Shown here: positions 37,713 to 46,008 of the stretch, piece after piece
Layout of the letters: every line of letters begins with the position of its first letter
Numbering within the stretch: the stretch's first letter is position 1
DNA from: Flavihumibacter profundi
Lineage (GTDB): Bacteria > Bacteroidota > Bacteroidia > Chitinophagales > Chitinophagaceae
NCBI RefSeq assembly: GCF_020076305.1
Contig: NZ_JAIQXE010000002.1
Coordinates: forward strand, 124,001 to 188,000
Length of the DNA stretch: 64,000 nucleotides
Direction: 5' to 3'
Made by a program: the position numbers and the translations under genes
The notes under the pieces: model-generated
The model's database searches: none
Told to the model about the DNA's origin: nothing
The model's input: the letters and a program-made list of their open reading frames with translations, nothing else

Positions 37713-38735
37713 TGCTGCTTCACGCACCACTTTATGGATAAACTTCATTTTATCAACCACTGCATTATTGATCATAAATGGATAGCTGTCTTTTAAACCC
37801 ATACTCCTGTTCAGGCTGTTCATGGCAAAAGTTAAAGGCAGCCATAACTGTATGATGCTTTCAAAATCCCGGATATAATAAGGATCGGTTATGGTACCTG
37901 TTTGTAGTTTTTGGGTTGCTTCATTAATGGGATGGACACTTAACCCGAAATAATATGCAGTCTCCAGTGTGTCGATGATATGCAGGTAATGTGCCCATGT
38001 TTCAGCCCAGTCTTCCCAGGGGTGCATGGTGGCATACGCGCTGATGTAGTGGTTGTTCCAGCCGGCAGGCGCACCTTCCGCATAATATTTTTTCAGGGCT
38101 TCTGCATAGTCCAGGCTTTCATCCCCGAACAGGTTCCTGAATTCATAGATATGGCTTTTGCTGGCGATCAGGCGGTCCCAATAATAGTGCCCCACTTCAT
38201 GGCGAAAATGCCCCAGCAAAGTGCGGTACACTTCATCCATTTGCTTTCGGGCCATCTCCCTTTCTATATCATCTGCTTCTGCAATGTTGATGGTGATGAC
38301 GCCATTATCATGGCCGGTAAATACCTTTTTTTCCTTAGCCGTTTTGTCGTCGGCAATAAAATCAAAAGCCAGTCCTTCCGCTTCATTTTGTTCCTTGCTG
38401 ACTAAAGGAAGCTGTAAATGCAGCAGCTGGTAGATAAGCCGGTGCTTGGCAATTTCAATGGCATTCCATTTTTCAAGGTACTCCGGCCTGGTGAGATCAG
38501 GTATAGTTCGGTTAAGCTGGCAGGCGGTACAAAATACGGAAGCGCTTCCAACCGGAACCAACCAATTGCAAACGTTAAACTGGTGGTTAAAGCAGTACTG
38601 CCAATTATTCCCGGCAACCAGGGAAATTTGTTGAAGGCTTTGTACATCAAAACCCAGGGAGGCATTGCAGTTTAAACAAAAAACATTTTCAAAATATACC
38701 GGGTGGCCACAATTGGTGCAGTTAAAGAGTTTCAT
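37686..38735 (-). CDS. Zinc-ribbon putative zinc metallopeptidase (DUF2248-like)
   Basis: 349 residues with an N-terminal zinc ribbon (NCTNCG, FCLNCN, later FCTACQ) and a metalloprotease motif HEVGHYYWD with His179 and His183. Family proteins often sit beside ATP-grasp/alpha-E and transglutaminase genes, as here. It presumably hydrolyses peptide or isopeptide bonds in the cytoplasm, possibly those made by the neighbouring ligases; that is inference. The amidoligase gene starts upstream on the same strand and ends 31 nt before this start. Confidence 0.85.
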   Translation of the reverse strand: MKLFNCTNCGHPVYFENVFCLNCNASLGFDVQSLQQISLVAGNNWQYCFNHQFNVCNWLVPVGSASVFCTACQLNRTIPDLTRPEYLEKWNAIEIAKHRLIYQLLHLQLPLVSKEQNEAEGLAFDFIADDKTAKEKKVFTGHDNGVITINIAEADDIEREMARKQMDEVYRTLLGHFRHEVGHYYWDRLIASKSHIYEFRNLFGDESLDYAEALKKYYAEGAPAGWNNHYISAYATMHPWEDWAETWAHYLHIIDTLETAYYFGLSVHPINEATQKLQTGTITDPYYIRDFESIIQLWLPLTFAMNSLNRSMGLKDSYPFMINNAVVDKMKFIHKVVREAASVQPLHIN

Positions 38736-38766
38736 GATATGGTATTGCAGTTTTATGGCCAGCCAA

Positions 38767-41700
38767 TCAGGGCTTCTTCTTTCCCCAATATTGCCGCATA
38801 TCTAATGTATAGGGATAATCAGGGTTTACGACCACCTCGGGCACATCCACCAGGTATTGACTGTTGCTTTCCACAATAAAATGACTGGCACCGGAAGAAA
38901 CAGGTGTATACTGTATGGTATCCTGCGTGTGGCCATAGTCCCAGTACCTGCTGATCCGGCGGCTTTCCGCTTCATAGGCATTAATGGGAAATGTGTCGTA
39001 GCTCCTGCCCCCGGGATGCGATACATGATAGGTGCAGCCGCCAATGCTCCTGCCATTCCAGGTATCTACAAGATCAAAGACCAGCGGCACATCGGTACCA
39101 ATAGTAGGATGCAATGCTGATGGTGGTTGCCAGGCCCGGTAACGTATCCCGCACACAAATTCGGTTTTAATATTGGTTTCTTTTAAGGGCACCCGGTTGC
39201 CATTGCACAGCAACACATACCGGTCGTTATTGAAATTGCGCAGCTTTACCTGAATTTTCTCTAAGGAGGAATCTACAAAACGGGCCGTGCCGCTGCTGCT
39301 CATTTCTTCACCCAGCACATGCCAGGGTTCAATGCCCATGCGCAATTCCATCTCTATGCCCTGGATCCTGGTAGTGCCATAATGCGGAAACCGGAATTCA
39401 AAATAGGCATCAAACCAACTCATCTGGAACGCATAACCGGCATCGTTTAAATCATCCACCACTTCGCGGATGTCTTCGTGTACATAGTGCGGAAGTAGAA
39501 ATTTATCGTGCAGTTGCGGACCCCAGCGCACCAGTTTGTGTTTATACGGTGTCTTCCAGAATTTGGCGATCAGCCCGCGCAACAACAACATCTGTAACAA
39601 ACTCATTTGCTTGTGCGGCGGCATATCAAAAGCCCGGAACTCCAGTATCCCCAGCCTGCCCGATGAAGTGTCGGGGGAGTACATTTTATCGATGCAGAAT
39701 TCCGAGCGGTGGGTGTTGCCCGTTATATCGGTGAGCAGGTGGCGGAATATCCGGTCAACCAGCCAAAACGGCACATAGCCTTCGCCTTTATCGGGCACCT
39801 GCGAAAACGCGATCTCCAGTTCATATAATTTTTCATCACGGCCTTCATCTATCCTTGGCGCCTGGCTGGTGGGCCCGATAAAGGATCCGGAAAATAAATA
39901 GGATAGCCCGGGATGGTGTTGCCAATAGGTAATGAGGCTGCGCAATAAATCAGGCCTGCGTAACAAGGGACTATCTGCTGGTTTCGCGCCACCGATGGTG
40001 ATATGGTTGCCACCACCTGTTCCCGTATGCCGGCCATCGACCATGAATTTTTCTGTACCTAACCTCGACAAATAGGCCTGCTCATATAAGGTGTTGGTAT
40101 TTTGCAGCAATTCCTTCCAGCTTTTTGCCGGATGGATATTCACTTCAATCACCCCGGGATCCGGCGATACCACCAGCCTTTCCATACGATTGTCCCGCGG
40201 TGGTTCATACCCTTCAATACGCACCGGCATGTTCAGTTTTAAGGCAGTGGCTTCAATGGAGGCTACCATATCGAGGTAATGCTCCAGGTATTCCATCGGT
40301 GGCAGGAATATGTAGATCACACCTTCCCTCGCTTCTACACACAATGCGGTCTTAATAATATCAACCTCGAACTTTATGTGCTGGTCATGATCTGCTGCCG
40401 GGGTTTTTTCTATCAAGGCCTTTTTTACAACAGGCGGATGTACTGTAATGGTTGCATATCGCCGGCTGATGGCTTCCTGGAAACTTCCCAAAACAGGAAC
40501 CTCCTCAAACAAACTTCTTTCTACCAGTTGCGGTTCCTCATCCTTAGGGACAACCGGTAAGGATTCCAATGGCAAACGCAGGCCAATAGGCGAATTCCCG
40601 GGAAGCAGGAATAAATATTCCCGGTTAAAAACCCATTTGCCGCTGCGCCAGTTGCTGTTGTCGTAATTCCATTGTATCGGCAATACAAACCCGGCCGGAT
40701 TGTTCAAACCTTTGTCCAGCAACTGGGCGATAGTCCTTCTTTCAATACTGTCTTTAAGGTTGGCTTTCAGCGGATCTATATTCACCGGGGTTTTTCCCTC
40801 ACTCCATAAAAAGAAAAATGCATCCTCGTAGGCTGCACTGATATTTTCTGTACTCACAGCTAAATGCCGTGCAAGTTCTTCGATAAATAATTTTGCATCT
40901 GCATGTGTATAGCTGTGCGCTGTTTTTTCATGTGCAATCAATTGCAAATTCCGCCAGATGGGATAGCCATCTTTCCGCCAGAACAAACCATATTGCCAGC
41001 GGGGCAGGGGCTCGCCGGGATACCATTTTCCCTGGCCGTAGTGGATCATACCGGTCGGACCAAATTTCTCCCGCAAACGAAAAATCAGGTCATGCGAAAG
41101 GATCCGTTTTTCTTTCCCATCGGCCGCCGTATTCCATTGCGCCGATTCCATATCATCGATGGAAACAAAAGTGGGTTCACCACCCATGGTCATGCGCACA
41201 TCGCCGGCTTGCAGGTCTTCATCGATCTGGTAACCCAATGCTTCAATGGCGGCCCATTGCGCTTCTGTGTAGGGCTTGGTTACACGGGGATCTTCGTGGA
41301 TGCGGGTAACTTTATTTTCAAATTCAAAACTCACTTCCGCTTTATCGCTGGCGCCCACTACTGGCGCTGCGCTGCTGTAATGCGGCGTGCAGGCCAATGG
41401 GATATGTCCTTCGCCTGCAAACAAGCCTGATGTAGGATCCAGGCCGATCCAGCCGGCGCCGGGTACATACACTTCTGTCCAGGCATGTAAATCAGTAAAG
41501 TCAGCTTCTGGTCCCGATGGTCCGTCAAGTGATTTGATATCTGCGGTTAGCTGTACCAGGTAGCCGGAAACAAAGCGTGCTGCGAGCCCCAGGCTTCTTA
41601 GGATCTGCACCAGCAGCCAGGCGGAATCGCGGCAGGAACCTAATGCTTTACTAAGCGTTTCATCAGGTGTCTGCACACCCGCTTCCATGCGTATCGAATA

Positions 41701-42171
41701 AGCGATATCGTTGTATAACCTGGCGTTGATATATACCAGGAAATCAACAATGCGTTTTTTGCTTTTGTCCACCTGTGCCAGCCAGTTTTGCAGCAATGGT
41801 CCTTGTTCTTCCAGTTCCATATAGGGCACCAGCTCTTTCTGCAATTGGCTGGTATAGGTAAAAGGAAAATGCTCGGCATATTCTTCCACAAAAAAATCAA
41901 AGGGATTGATCACTTCCATGCGGGCGATCACTTCCACATCAATGGAAAGCGCGGTGGTTTTGTCGTTAAACACCACCCGGGCCTGGTAGTTCCCAAATGG
42001 ATCCTGTTGCCAGTTGATGAAATGATCAGCCGGACTGATCTTAAACGAGTAGGCTTCAATGGGTGTTCTTGAATGGACGGCAGGCCTTAACCGGAAAATA
42101 TGGGGCGATAAGGAAACCGGCCTGTCGTAATGATAGGTCGTTTTGTGTTTTATTGCTACGCGTATTGCCAT
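38767..42171 (-). CDS. Transglutaminase-like/DUF2126 putative amidoligase fusion
   Basis: 1134 residues from the ATG at 42171. The N-terminal transglutaminase domain (about 1-290) has Cys180 (GSCRDSAWL), His229 (DLHAWTEVY) and Asp245 (GLDPTSG). The rest is DUF2126, annotated as a putative amidoligase related to glutamine-synthetase-like COOH-NH2 ligases, with conserved stretches such as GGGNHITIGGAKP and LEFRAFDMPPH. One chain could thus both cut and make amide bonds. The frame is open to 42207, but the conserved start MAIRVAIKHK is at 42171. With the neighbours it forms the peptide-tagging-like island. Confidence 0.9.
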   Translation of the reverse strand: MAIRVAIKHKTTYHYDRPVSLSPHIFRLRPAVHSRTPIEAYSFKISPADHFINWQQDPFGNYQARVVFNDKTTALSIDVEVIARMEVINPFDFFVEEYAEHFPFTYTSQLQKELVPYMELEEQGPLLQNWLAQVDKSKKRIVDFLVYINARLYNDIAYSIRMEAGVQTPDETLSKALGSCRDSAWLLVQILRSLGLAARFVSGYLVQLTADIKSLDGPSGPEADFTDLHAWTEVYVPGAGWIGLDPTSGLFAGEGHIPLACTPHYSSAAPVVGASDKAEVSFEFENKVTRIHEDPRVTKPYTEAQWAAIEALGYQIDEDLQAGDVRMTMGGEPTFVSIDDMESAQWNTAADGKEKRILSHDLIFRLREKFGPTGMIHYGQGKWYPGEPLPRWQYGLFWRKDGYPIWRNLQLIAHEKTAHSYTHADAKLFIEELARHLAVSTENISAAYEDAFFFLWSEGKTPVNIDPLKANLKDSIERRTIAQLLDKGLNNPAGFVLPIQWNYDNSNWRSGKWVFNREYLFLLPGNSPIGLRLPLESLPVVPKDEEPQLVERSLFEEVPVLGSFQEAISRRYATITVHPPVVKKALIEKTPAADHDQHIKFEVDIIKTALCVEAREGVIYIFLPPMEYLEHYLDMVASIEATALKLNMPVRIEGYEPPRDNRMERLVVSPDPGVIEVNIHPAKSWKELLQNTNTLYEQAYLSRLGTEKFMVDGRHTGTGGGNHITIGGAKPADSPLLRRPDLLRSLITYWQHHPGLSYLFSGSFIGPTSQAPRIDEGRDEKLYELEIAFSQVPDKGEGYVPFWLVDRIFRHLLTDITGNTHRSEFCIDKMYSPDTSSGRLGILEFRAFDMPPHKQMSLLQMLLLRGLIAKFWKTPYKHKLVRWGPQLHDKFLLPHYVHEDIREVVDDLNDAGYAFQMSWFDAYFEFRFPHYGTTRIQGIEMELRMGIEPWHVLGEEMSSSGTARFVDSSLEKIQVKLRNFNNDRYVLLCNGNRVPLKETNIKTEFVCGIRYRAWQPPSALHPTIGTDVPLVFDLVDTWNGRSIGGCTYHVSHPGGRSYDTFPINAYEAESRRISRYWDYGHTQDTIQYTPVSSGASHFIVESNSQYLVDVPEVVVNPDYPYTLDMRQYWGKKKP

Positions 42172-42207
42172 TGTATGCTTTTGTCTTGTATTTGAATGGC
42201 CACGCAA

Positions 42208-42229
42208 CCGTTGTATTTAAATATAACGG
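42208..42229. promoter_or_regulatory. Near-perfect 22-bp palindrome upstream of the amidoligase gene
   Basis: CCGTTGTATTTAAATATAACGG is its own complement except for one pair. It lies 36 nt upstream of the ATG at 42171 and is suited to a dimeric repressor or activator of the island. No regulator is known. Confidence 0.35.
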
Positions 42230-42431
42230 CTTATTGGGTATTCGTCAAATGAAATGTTAACCTGGTTTCTTGCCTATGTTTGCGCTTTAGCTTGCGAAGA
42301 GTGGATTCCGGTGGTCAGCATCCCAGGAGGGTGACAATTGTTTAGGCCGCCTGAAGACCGCAAAATACCATCTTACTACACCTGTTTAAACGAAAATTTC
42401 CAAATAAAGTGAAATTCTGCCTTTTGTTCAT

Positions 42432-42439
42432 TAAATTTG
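42432..42439 (+). promoter_or_regulatory. Bacteroidota -7 box of the first AbiE operon
   Basis: TAAATTTG matches TAnnTTTG, 31-39 nt before the antitoxin start. The palindrome at 42442-42460 begins 2 nt later, so a bound repressor would cover the transcription start. Confidence 0.55.
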
Positions 42440-42441
42440 CG

Positions 42442-42460
42442 TGTTCATGATTCATGAACA
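42442..42460. promoter_or_regulatory. Palindromic operator at the AbiE promoter
   Basis: TGTTCATGA and TCATGAACA are exact 9-nt arms with one central T. A further TGAACAT half-site lies at the antitoxin start. AbiEi antitoxins bind inverted repeats in their own promoters, so autoregulation is likely. Confidence 0.6.
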
Positions 42461-42470
42461 TTTATAAATA

Positions 42471-43511
42471 ATGAACATGGTAGAAGAGGAAATTATCCAG
42501 GAAGCCCTTATCGCTCTCCATAAACAAACAGGTATCACTGTTAAGGAAATACCATGGGCCTCACTAACGAAACGAGAGAAGATAGGTATGGACCACAGGA
42601 TTCGGATGAAAACCGGAAAGGAGGTGATTGAATTCGCCGTGCAAGTGAAAAACGAAATCAGGAAGATGCACTTACCCGGTCTGCTGGAACGAATGGAAAC
42701 ACGCAAAGAGGTAAACTGGCTGATCATTAGCCAGTATATTCCGAGGCCATTGAAAGATGAATTAAAAGGCTTGGGCGTCAATTATATAGAAGCTTCTGGA
42801 AACTGCTTTGTCAGGCATGGTGGTTTATACCTGTATATTAATGATCAGCAGGTAACTGAGGTACGTATACCAGAACAGGGAAAACTTTGGAAAGCGGCTG
42901 GATTGAAATTTCTTTTTGTGGTGTTACAGAACACGGAAATGATCAATGCAACCTACCGTAGTTTGGCAAAAACAAGTGGTATTGCATTGGGTAATATAGG
43001 GCCTCTTATAGAAGAGCTAAAAAATGGAGGGTATGTAAAAACCGATAAGAATGGCAACTTATTCCTGGAGAATACTAGTCAATTGCAAAAAAAGTGGGTA
43101 GAGATGTTTGCTTCAGTATTACGGCCAAAATTGAAGCTGGGAACGTTTAGATTTTTAGGTGCCGAAGGTGTTAAGACAGACTGGAAGAATGACCCTGCAT
43201 TGCATTTTTTATGGGGTGGTGAAGCGGCAGGGGCCTTGTTGACCAACAATCTGCGTCCTGAAAAATTTGCAATTTATTCAAGCTATCCAAAAATTCAATT
43301 GATGAAGGAATTAAAGTTGATACCGGATGAACATGGTTCTTTGGAATTGATGGAAATGTTCTGGGATGAAGAAGAGCTTAAACATGCAGGAAAAGACCTC
43401 AACACTGTTCCACCCTTATTGGCTTATGCCGAATTAGCCACCAGCCTGGATAGCAGGAATAGGGAAACAGCTGAAAAAATTAAAGTCAGGTATTTAGAAA
43501 ATGACAGATGA
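42471..43511 (+). CDS. AbiEi-family antitoxin of a type IV-like toxin-antitoxin pair
   Basis: 346 residues (start 42471, or Met3 at 42477). The N-terminal 130 residues resemble a nuclease-like fold segment with NWLIISQYIPRPLKDELKG and YIEASGNCFV; a winged helix follows at about 155-200 (ATYRSLAKTSGIALGNIGPLI), then the C-terminal effector part. This matches the long AbiEi antitoxin type found in Bacteroidota. It counteracts the adjacent nucleotidyltransferase and probably represses its own promoter. Its stop overlaps the toxin start by 11 nt, as in classic AbiE operons. Confidence 0.75.
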   Translation: MNMVEEEIIQEALIALHKQTGITVKEIPWASLTKREKIGMDHRIRMKTGKEVIEFAVQVKNEIRKMHLPGLLERMETRKEVNWLIISQYIPRPLKDELKGLGVNYIEASGNCFVRHGGLYLYINDQQVTEVRIPEQGKLWKAAGLKFLFVVLQNTEMINATYRSLAKTSGIALGNIGPLIEELKNGGYVKTDKNGNLFLENTSQLQKKWVEMFASVLRPKLKLGTFRFLGAEGVKTDWKNDPALHFLWGGEAAGALLTNNLRPEKFAIYSSYPKIQLMKELKLIPDEHGSLELMEMFWDEEELKHAGKDLNTVPPLLAYAELATSLDSRNRETAEKIKVRYLENDR

Positions 43512-44268
43512 ACCATTAAGCCCGATAATCATTGGTATGCTAAAGGACCTGGAAAAGGTTTTCAAACAGCATGATGTTGACTTTTATATTGTTGGAGCTG
43601 TGGCTCGCGATATTCACCTTTCAGCTATACCAGGGAAGGCTGCTTTTCGTGCAACTAAGGATGTAGACCTGGCCATCCTTTTAGCTAGTGAAGAACAATT
43701 TTACGCCGTAAAACAAAGTATGCTGGCCACCGGAACATTTGAAGCGCATCCGACAGAACCTATAAAAATTTTCTACAAAAAGAGCATTGAAGTAGATCTG
43801 CTGCCTTTTGGTGCCATTGAAAATAACAGCAGTGAAACTATCCTCAACAAGCCAAAGGTGTTTGTCCTGGATGTGCCGGGATTTCAGGAAGCTTATTCTT
43901 CTATTACCACAATTGATATAGATGGAACCAATATCAATGTCTGCGCTATTGAAGGTATTGTTTTATTAAAGCTGATTGCCTTTGATGACAGGCCATCCAG
44001 AACAAAAGATATCAGTGATATAGACCACATCATAATGGTATATTTCGAATTATATGATACTGCCGTTTTTAACGATTCTTTCGATGTCATGGAATTATAT
44101 GATACTAATGAAAGTAACTATTTATCGTTGGTTTCGGCCAGGGTAATTGGCAGGAAAATGAGTAACCTGCTGTTACATTCACCATCTTTAAAGAATCGAG
44201 TAGAAGGTATTTTAACTAAGCGACCAATTGATACCTGGCAAGCCATGTTAAGCGGCTTGCTGGATTGA
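43501..44268 (+). CDS. AbiEii/nucleotidyltransferase toxin
   Basis: 255 residues with the nucleotidyltransferase fold: FYIVGAVARD (Gly-rich loop), TKDVDLAILL with the DxD metal ligands, and the third acidic residue in SIEVDLLPFG. AbiEii-type toxins transfer nucleotides to cellular targets such as tRNA and stop growth, often limiting phages. All catalytic residues are present, so the toxin should be active. It overlaps the antitoxin gene. The pair is more AT-rich than the flanking island, which fits transfer. Confidence 0.8.
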   Translation: MTDEPLSPIIIGMLKDLEKVFKQHDVDFYIVGAVARDIHLSAIPGKAAFRATKDVDLAILLASEEQFYAVKQSMLATGTFEAHPTEPIKIFYKKSIEVDLLPFGAIENNSSETILNKPKVFVLDVPGFQEAYSSITTIDIDGTNINVCAIEGIVLLKLIAFDDRPSRTKDISDIDHIIMVYFELYDTAVFNDSFDVMELYDTNESNYLSLVSARVIGRKMSNLLLHSPSLKNRVEGILTKRPIDTWQAMLSGLLD

Positions 44269-44280
44269 TGTTCGACTATA

Positions 44281-45383
44281 TTATTTTTTTAACTTCTTTA
44301 CCCGCTCCAATGTTTTGCCGATAATTTCCCTGGCTATCTCCGGGTCTACACCGGCTTGTTTTGCAAGCGCTTCAATATCGGGATCCTTGCCGGCATTAAT
44401 CGCAGGCAGGGCCATTTGCAGCAGGTGGTTAATTTTTGCCAACACCCTGTCCTCCGCCGGGCTGCTTTTAATATCGAACAGCTTATCATAAGGGTGGAAC
44501 TTTATTGTTTTGCCCAGGATATCTTTAATGAGATTAATCATGAACAAATGAACCCTGATCTCCGGTTCTTCGGCAATAGTCAGTCCGCATTTATTAAGCA
44601 GGAGTTGCATCTTGTGGTAGCCAAGGTCTGTCATCGCTGATAGGGAAAGGATGCCTTTTTCCTCGTGGTAATAGGCCGCGGCAAAATGCGGTGGCGATTC
44701 ATAGTCGCCGCTGGTGAGTTTGAATATCGGGGGTAAGTTGATCCGGTAATAAGCAGCATATACGGCACAGGGTTTTCTTCGATTCCCCTGATGAGTCCTT
44801 CCTCATCATAGATCTCCGGATTTTGTTCTGTGGCAAAGAAGAAAATATCGTCGGGGTCGAAACCGCTGAATGAAACAAAAGGACCGAAACTTTGCCAGCA
44901 ATCCCCATTGAAACCCGTCAACAAAAAACAAAGCAGTACAGGTTGTTCTGCCAGAGTTTGGGTGAGCGAGGGGGAGAAAAGCAGGAACTCTTCTTCGCGG
45001 AAAACATCTTCCATCAGGAAGAAATCCGGTGCAGGGCGGGATACTATACTGCAAAATCGAAACATCCAGGGTGATTCGGACTGCTCCTGCAGAAACATAT
45101 ATTGCTCCGGTGGCAGGTTTTTTACAGCAGTATGTTTCAGGTAACCGTGTATGAGTCCGTCTTCCCGGAAAATCCGGTGGGCGATGAATTGGGATTTGGC
45201 CATGCCTGCCCAGCTTGCCGGGAGCGTTTTAGCGGCCTTATTGTACCGGGAAATTTGCGTGTCAAATGCTTTGTCCGCCTTATCTTTCGCCGCCGCATAA
45301 TATATCAGGAAGGAATCGATGCTATCCCTTGACAGAATGCTTTACGCGCGGCAAAATTTCTCCAAAAGTTTGTAATCAGGCAT
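44281..45383 (-). pseudogene. Decayed gene of unknown function (in-frame stop and frameshift)
   Basis: On the minus strand a gene begins at the ATG at 45383 (MPDYKLLEKFCRA), 25 nt after a -7 box. The frame is broken by TAA at 45342-45344, continues in the same frame with coding-like sequence through 45203 (Met of MAKSQFIAH), and then shifts by -1 near 44755-44775. There EENPV moves to the frame reading AVYAAYYRINLPP, which runs uninterrupted into ALSAMTDLGYHKM-like sequence up to 44281. Rejoined, the protein would be about 365 residues, soluble and without a recognised domain. Two separate lesions make a sequencing error unlikely. Confidence 0.75.
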
Positions 45384-45407
45384 AAAGCAGTATTCGTTTA
45401 ATGGACC

Positions 45408-45415
45408 CAAATGTA
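45408..45415 (-). promoter_or_regulatory. -7 promoter box of the decayed gene
   Basis: On the minus strand the sequence is TACATTTG (TAnnTTTG), 24 nt before the ATG at 45383. It supports 45383 as the original start. Confidence 0.5.
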
Positions 45416-45575
45416 AAGCCGCTTGTTGATGTAGAAAAAATGCTGATATATGCGAAGTGAATTGGGCGTGAATATTTTTTGTGGGGCTTTTGATCATGGC
45501 AAATTTGTTCATATTATTTACATTTAAAGCAACAAGGTTGAACTTTGGGAGCCTAATGATATTGAGTAAGATAAA

Positions 45576-45941
45576 ATGAACAATTCCGACACACACCATC
45601 AGCGTATCGCAAAAATGACTTTCGCTTCCGTCTATCCTTTGTATCTCGCAAAAGTTGAGAAGAAAGGCAGGACAAAAGAAGAATTGCACCAGGTCATAGA
45701 GTGGTTAACTGGCTTCGATAATAAGAAGCTGCAGGAGCTGATCAATGAAAAGGCAAGTTTTGAAATCTTCTTCCGGCATGCTTCGTTAAACCCCAAAGCG
45801 CACCTCATCACCGGGGTAATCTGTGGGTATCGGGTGGAGGAAATCGAGGATGCTTTGACGCAGAAGGTCAGGTATTTGGATAAGCTGGTGGATGAGTTGG
45901 CAAAGGGCAGGAAGATGGAAAAGATATTGCGCAATGCATAG
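45576..45941 (+). CDS. DUF2200 family protein
   Basis: 121 residues with the conserved opening KMTFASVYPLYLAKVEKKGRT-like segment (split here: FASVYPLYLAKVE, KKGRTKEEL) and VIEWLTGFD, the hallmark of DUF2200. The function of the family is not known. No signal peptide is visible and it stands alone. The shared spacing of motifs with other members makes the family call firm. Confidence 0.85.
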   Translation: MNNSDTHHQRIAKMTFASVYPLYLAKVEKKGRTKEELHQVIEWLTGFDNKKLQELINEKASFEIFFRHASLNPKAHLITGVICGYRVEEIEDALTQKVRYLDKLVDELAKGRKMEKILRNA

Positions 45942-46008
45942 GGTGTTGTGCCCTCAAGATTTTTGAGCTGGTGGTGAACCATCCTTAGAGCTTGTTGATG
46001 GTAACCTG

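Noticed and set aside
45384-45689. Longer minus-strand frame upstream of the decayed gene
   Set aside because: It overlaps the DUF2200 gene and carries no conserved features; a -7 box places the start at 45383.
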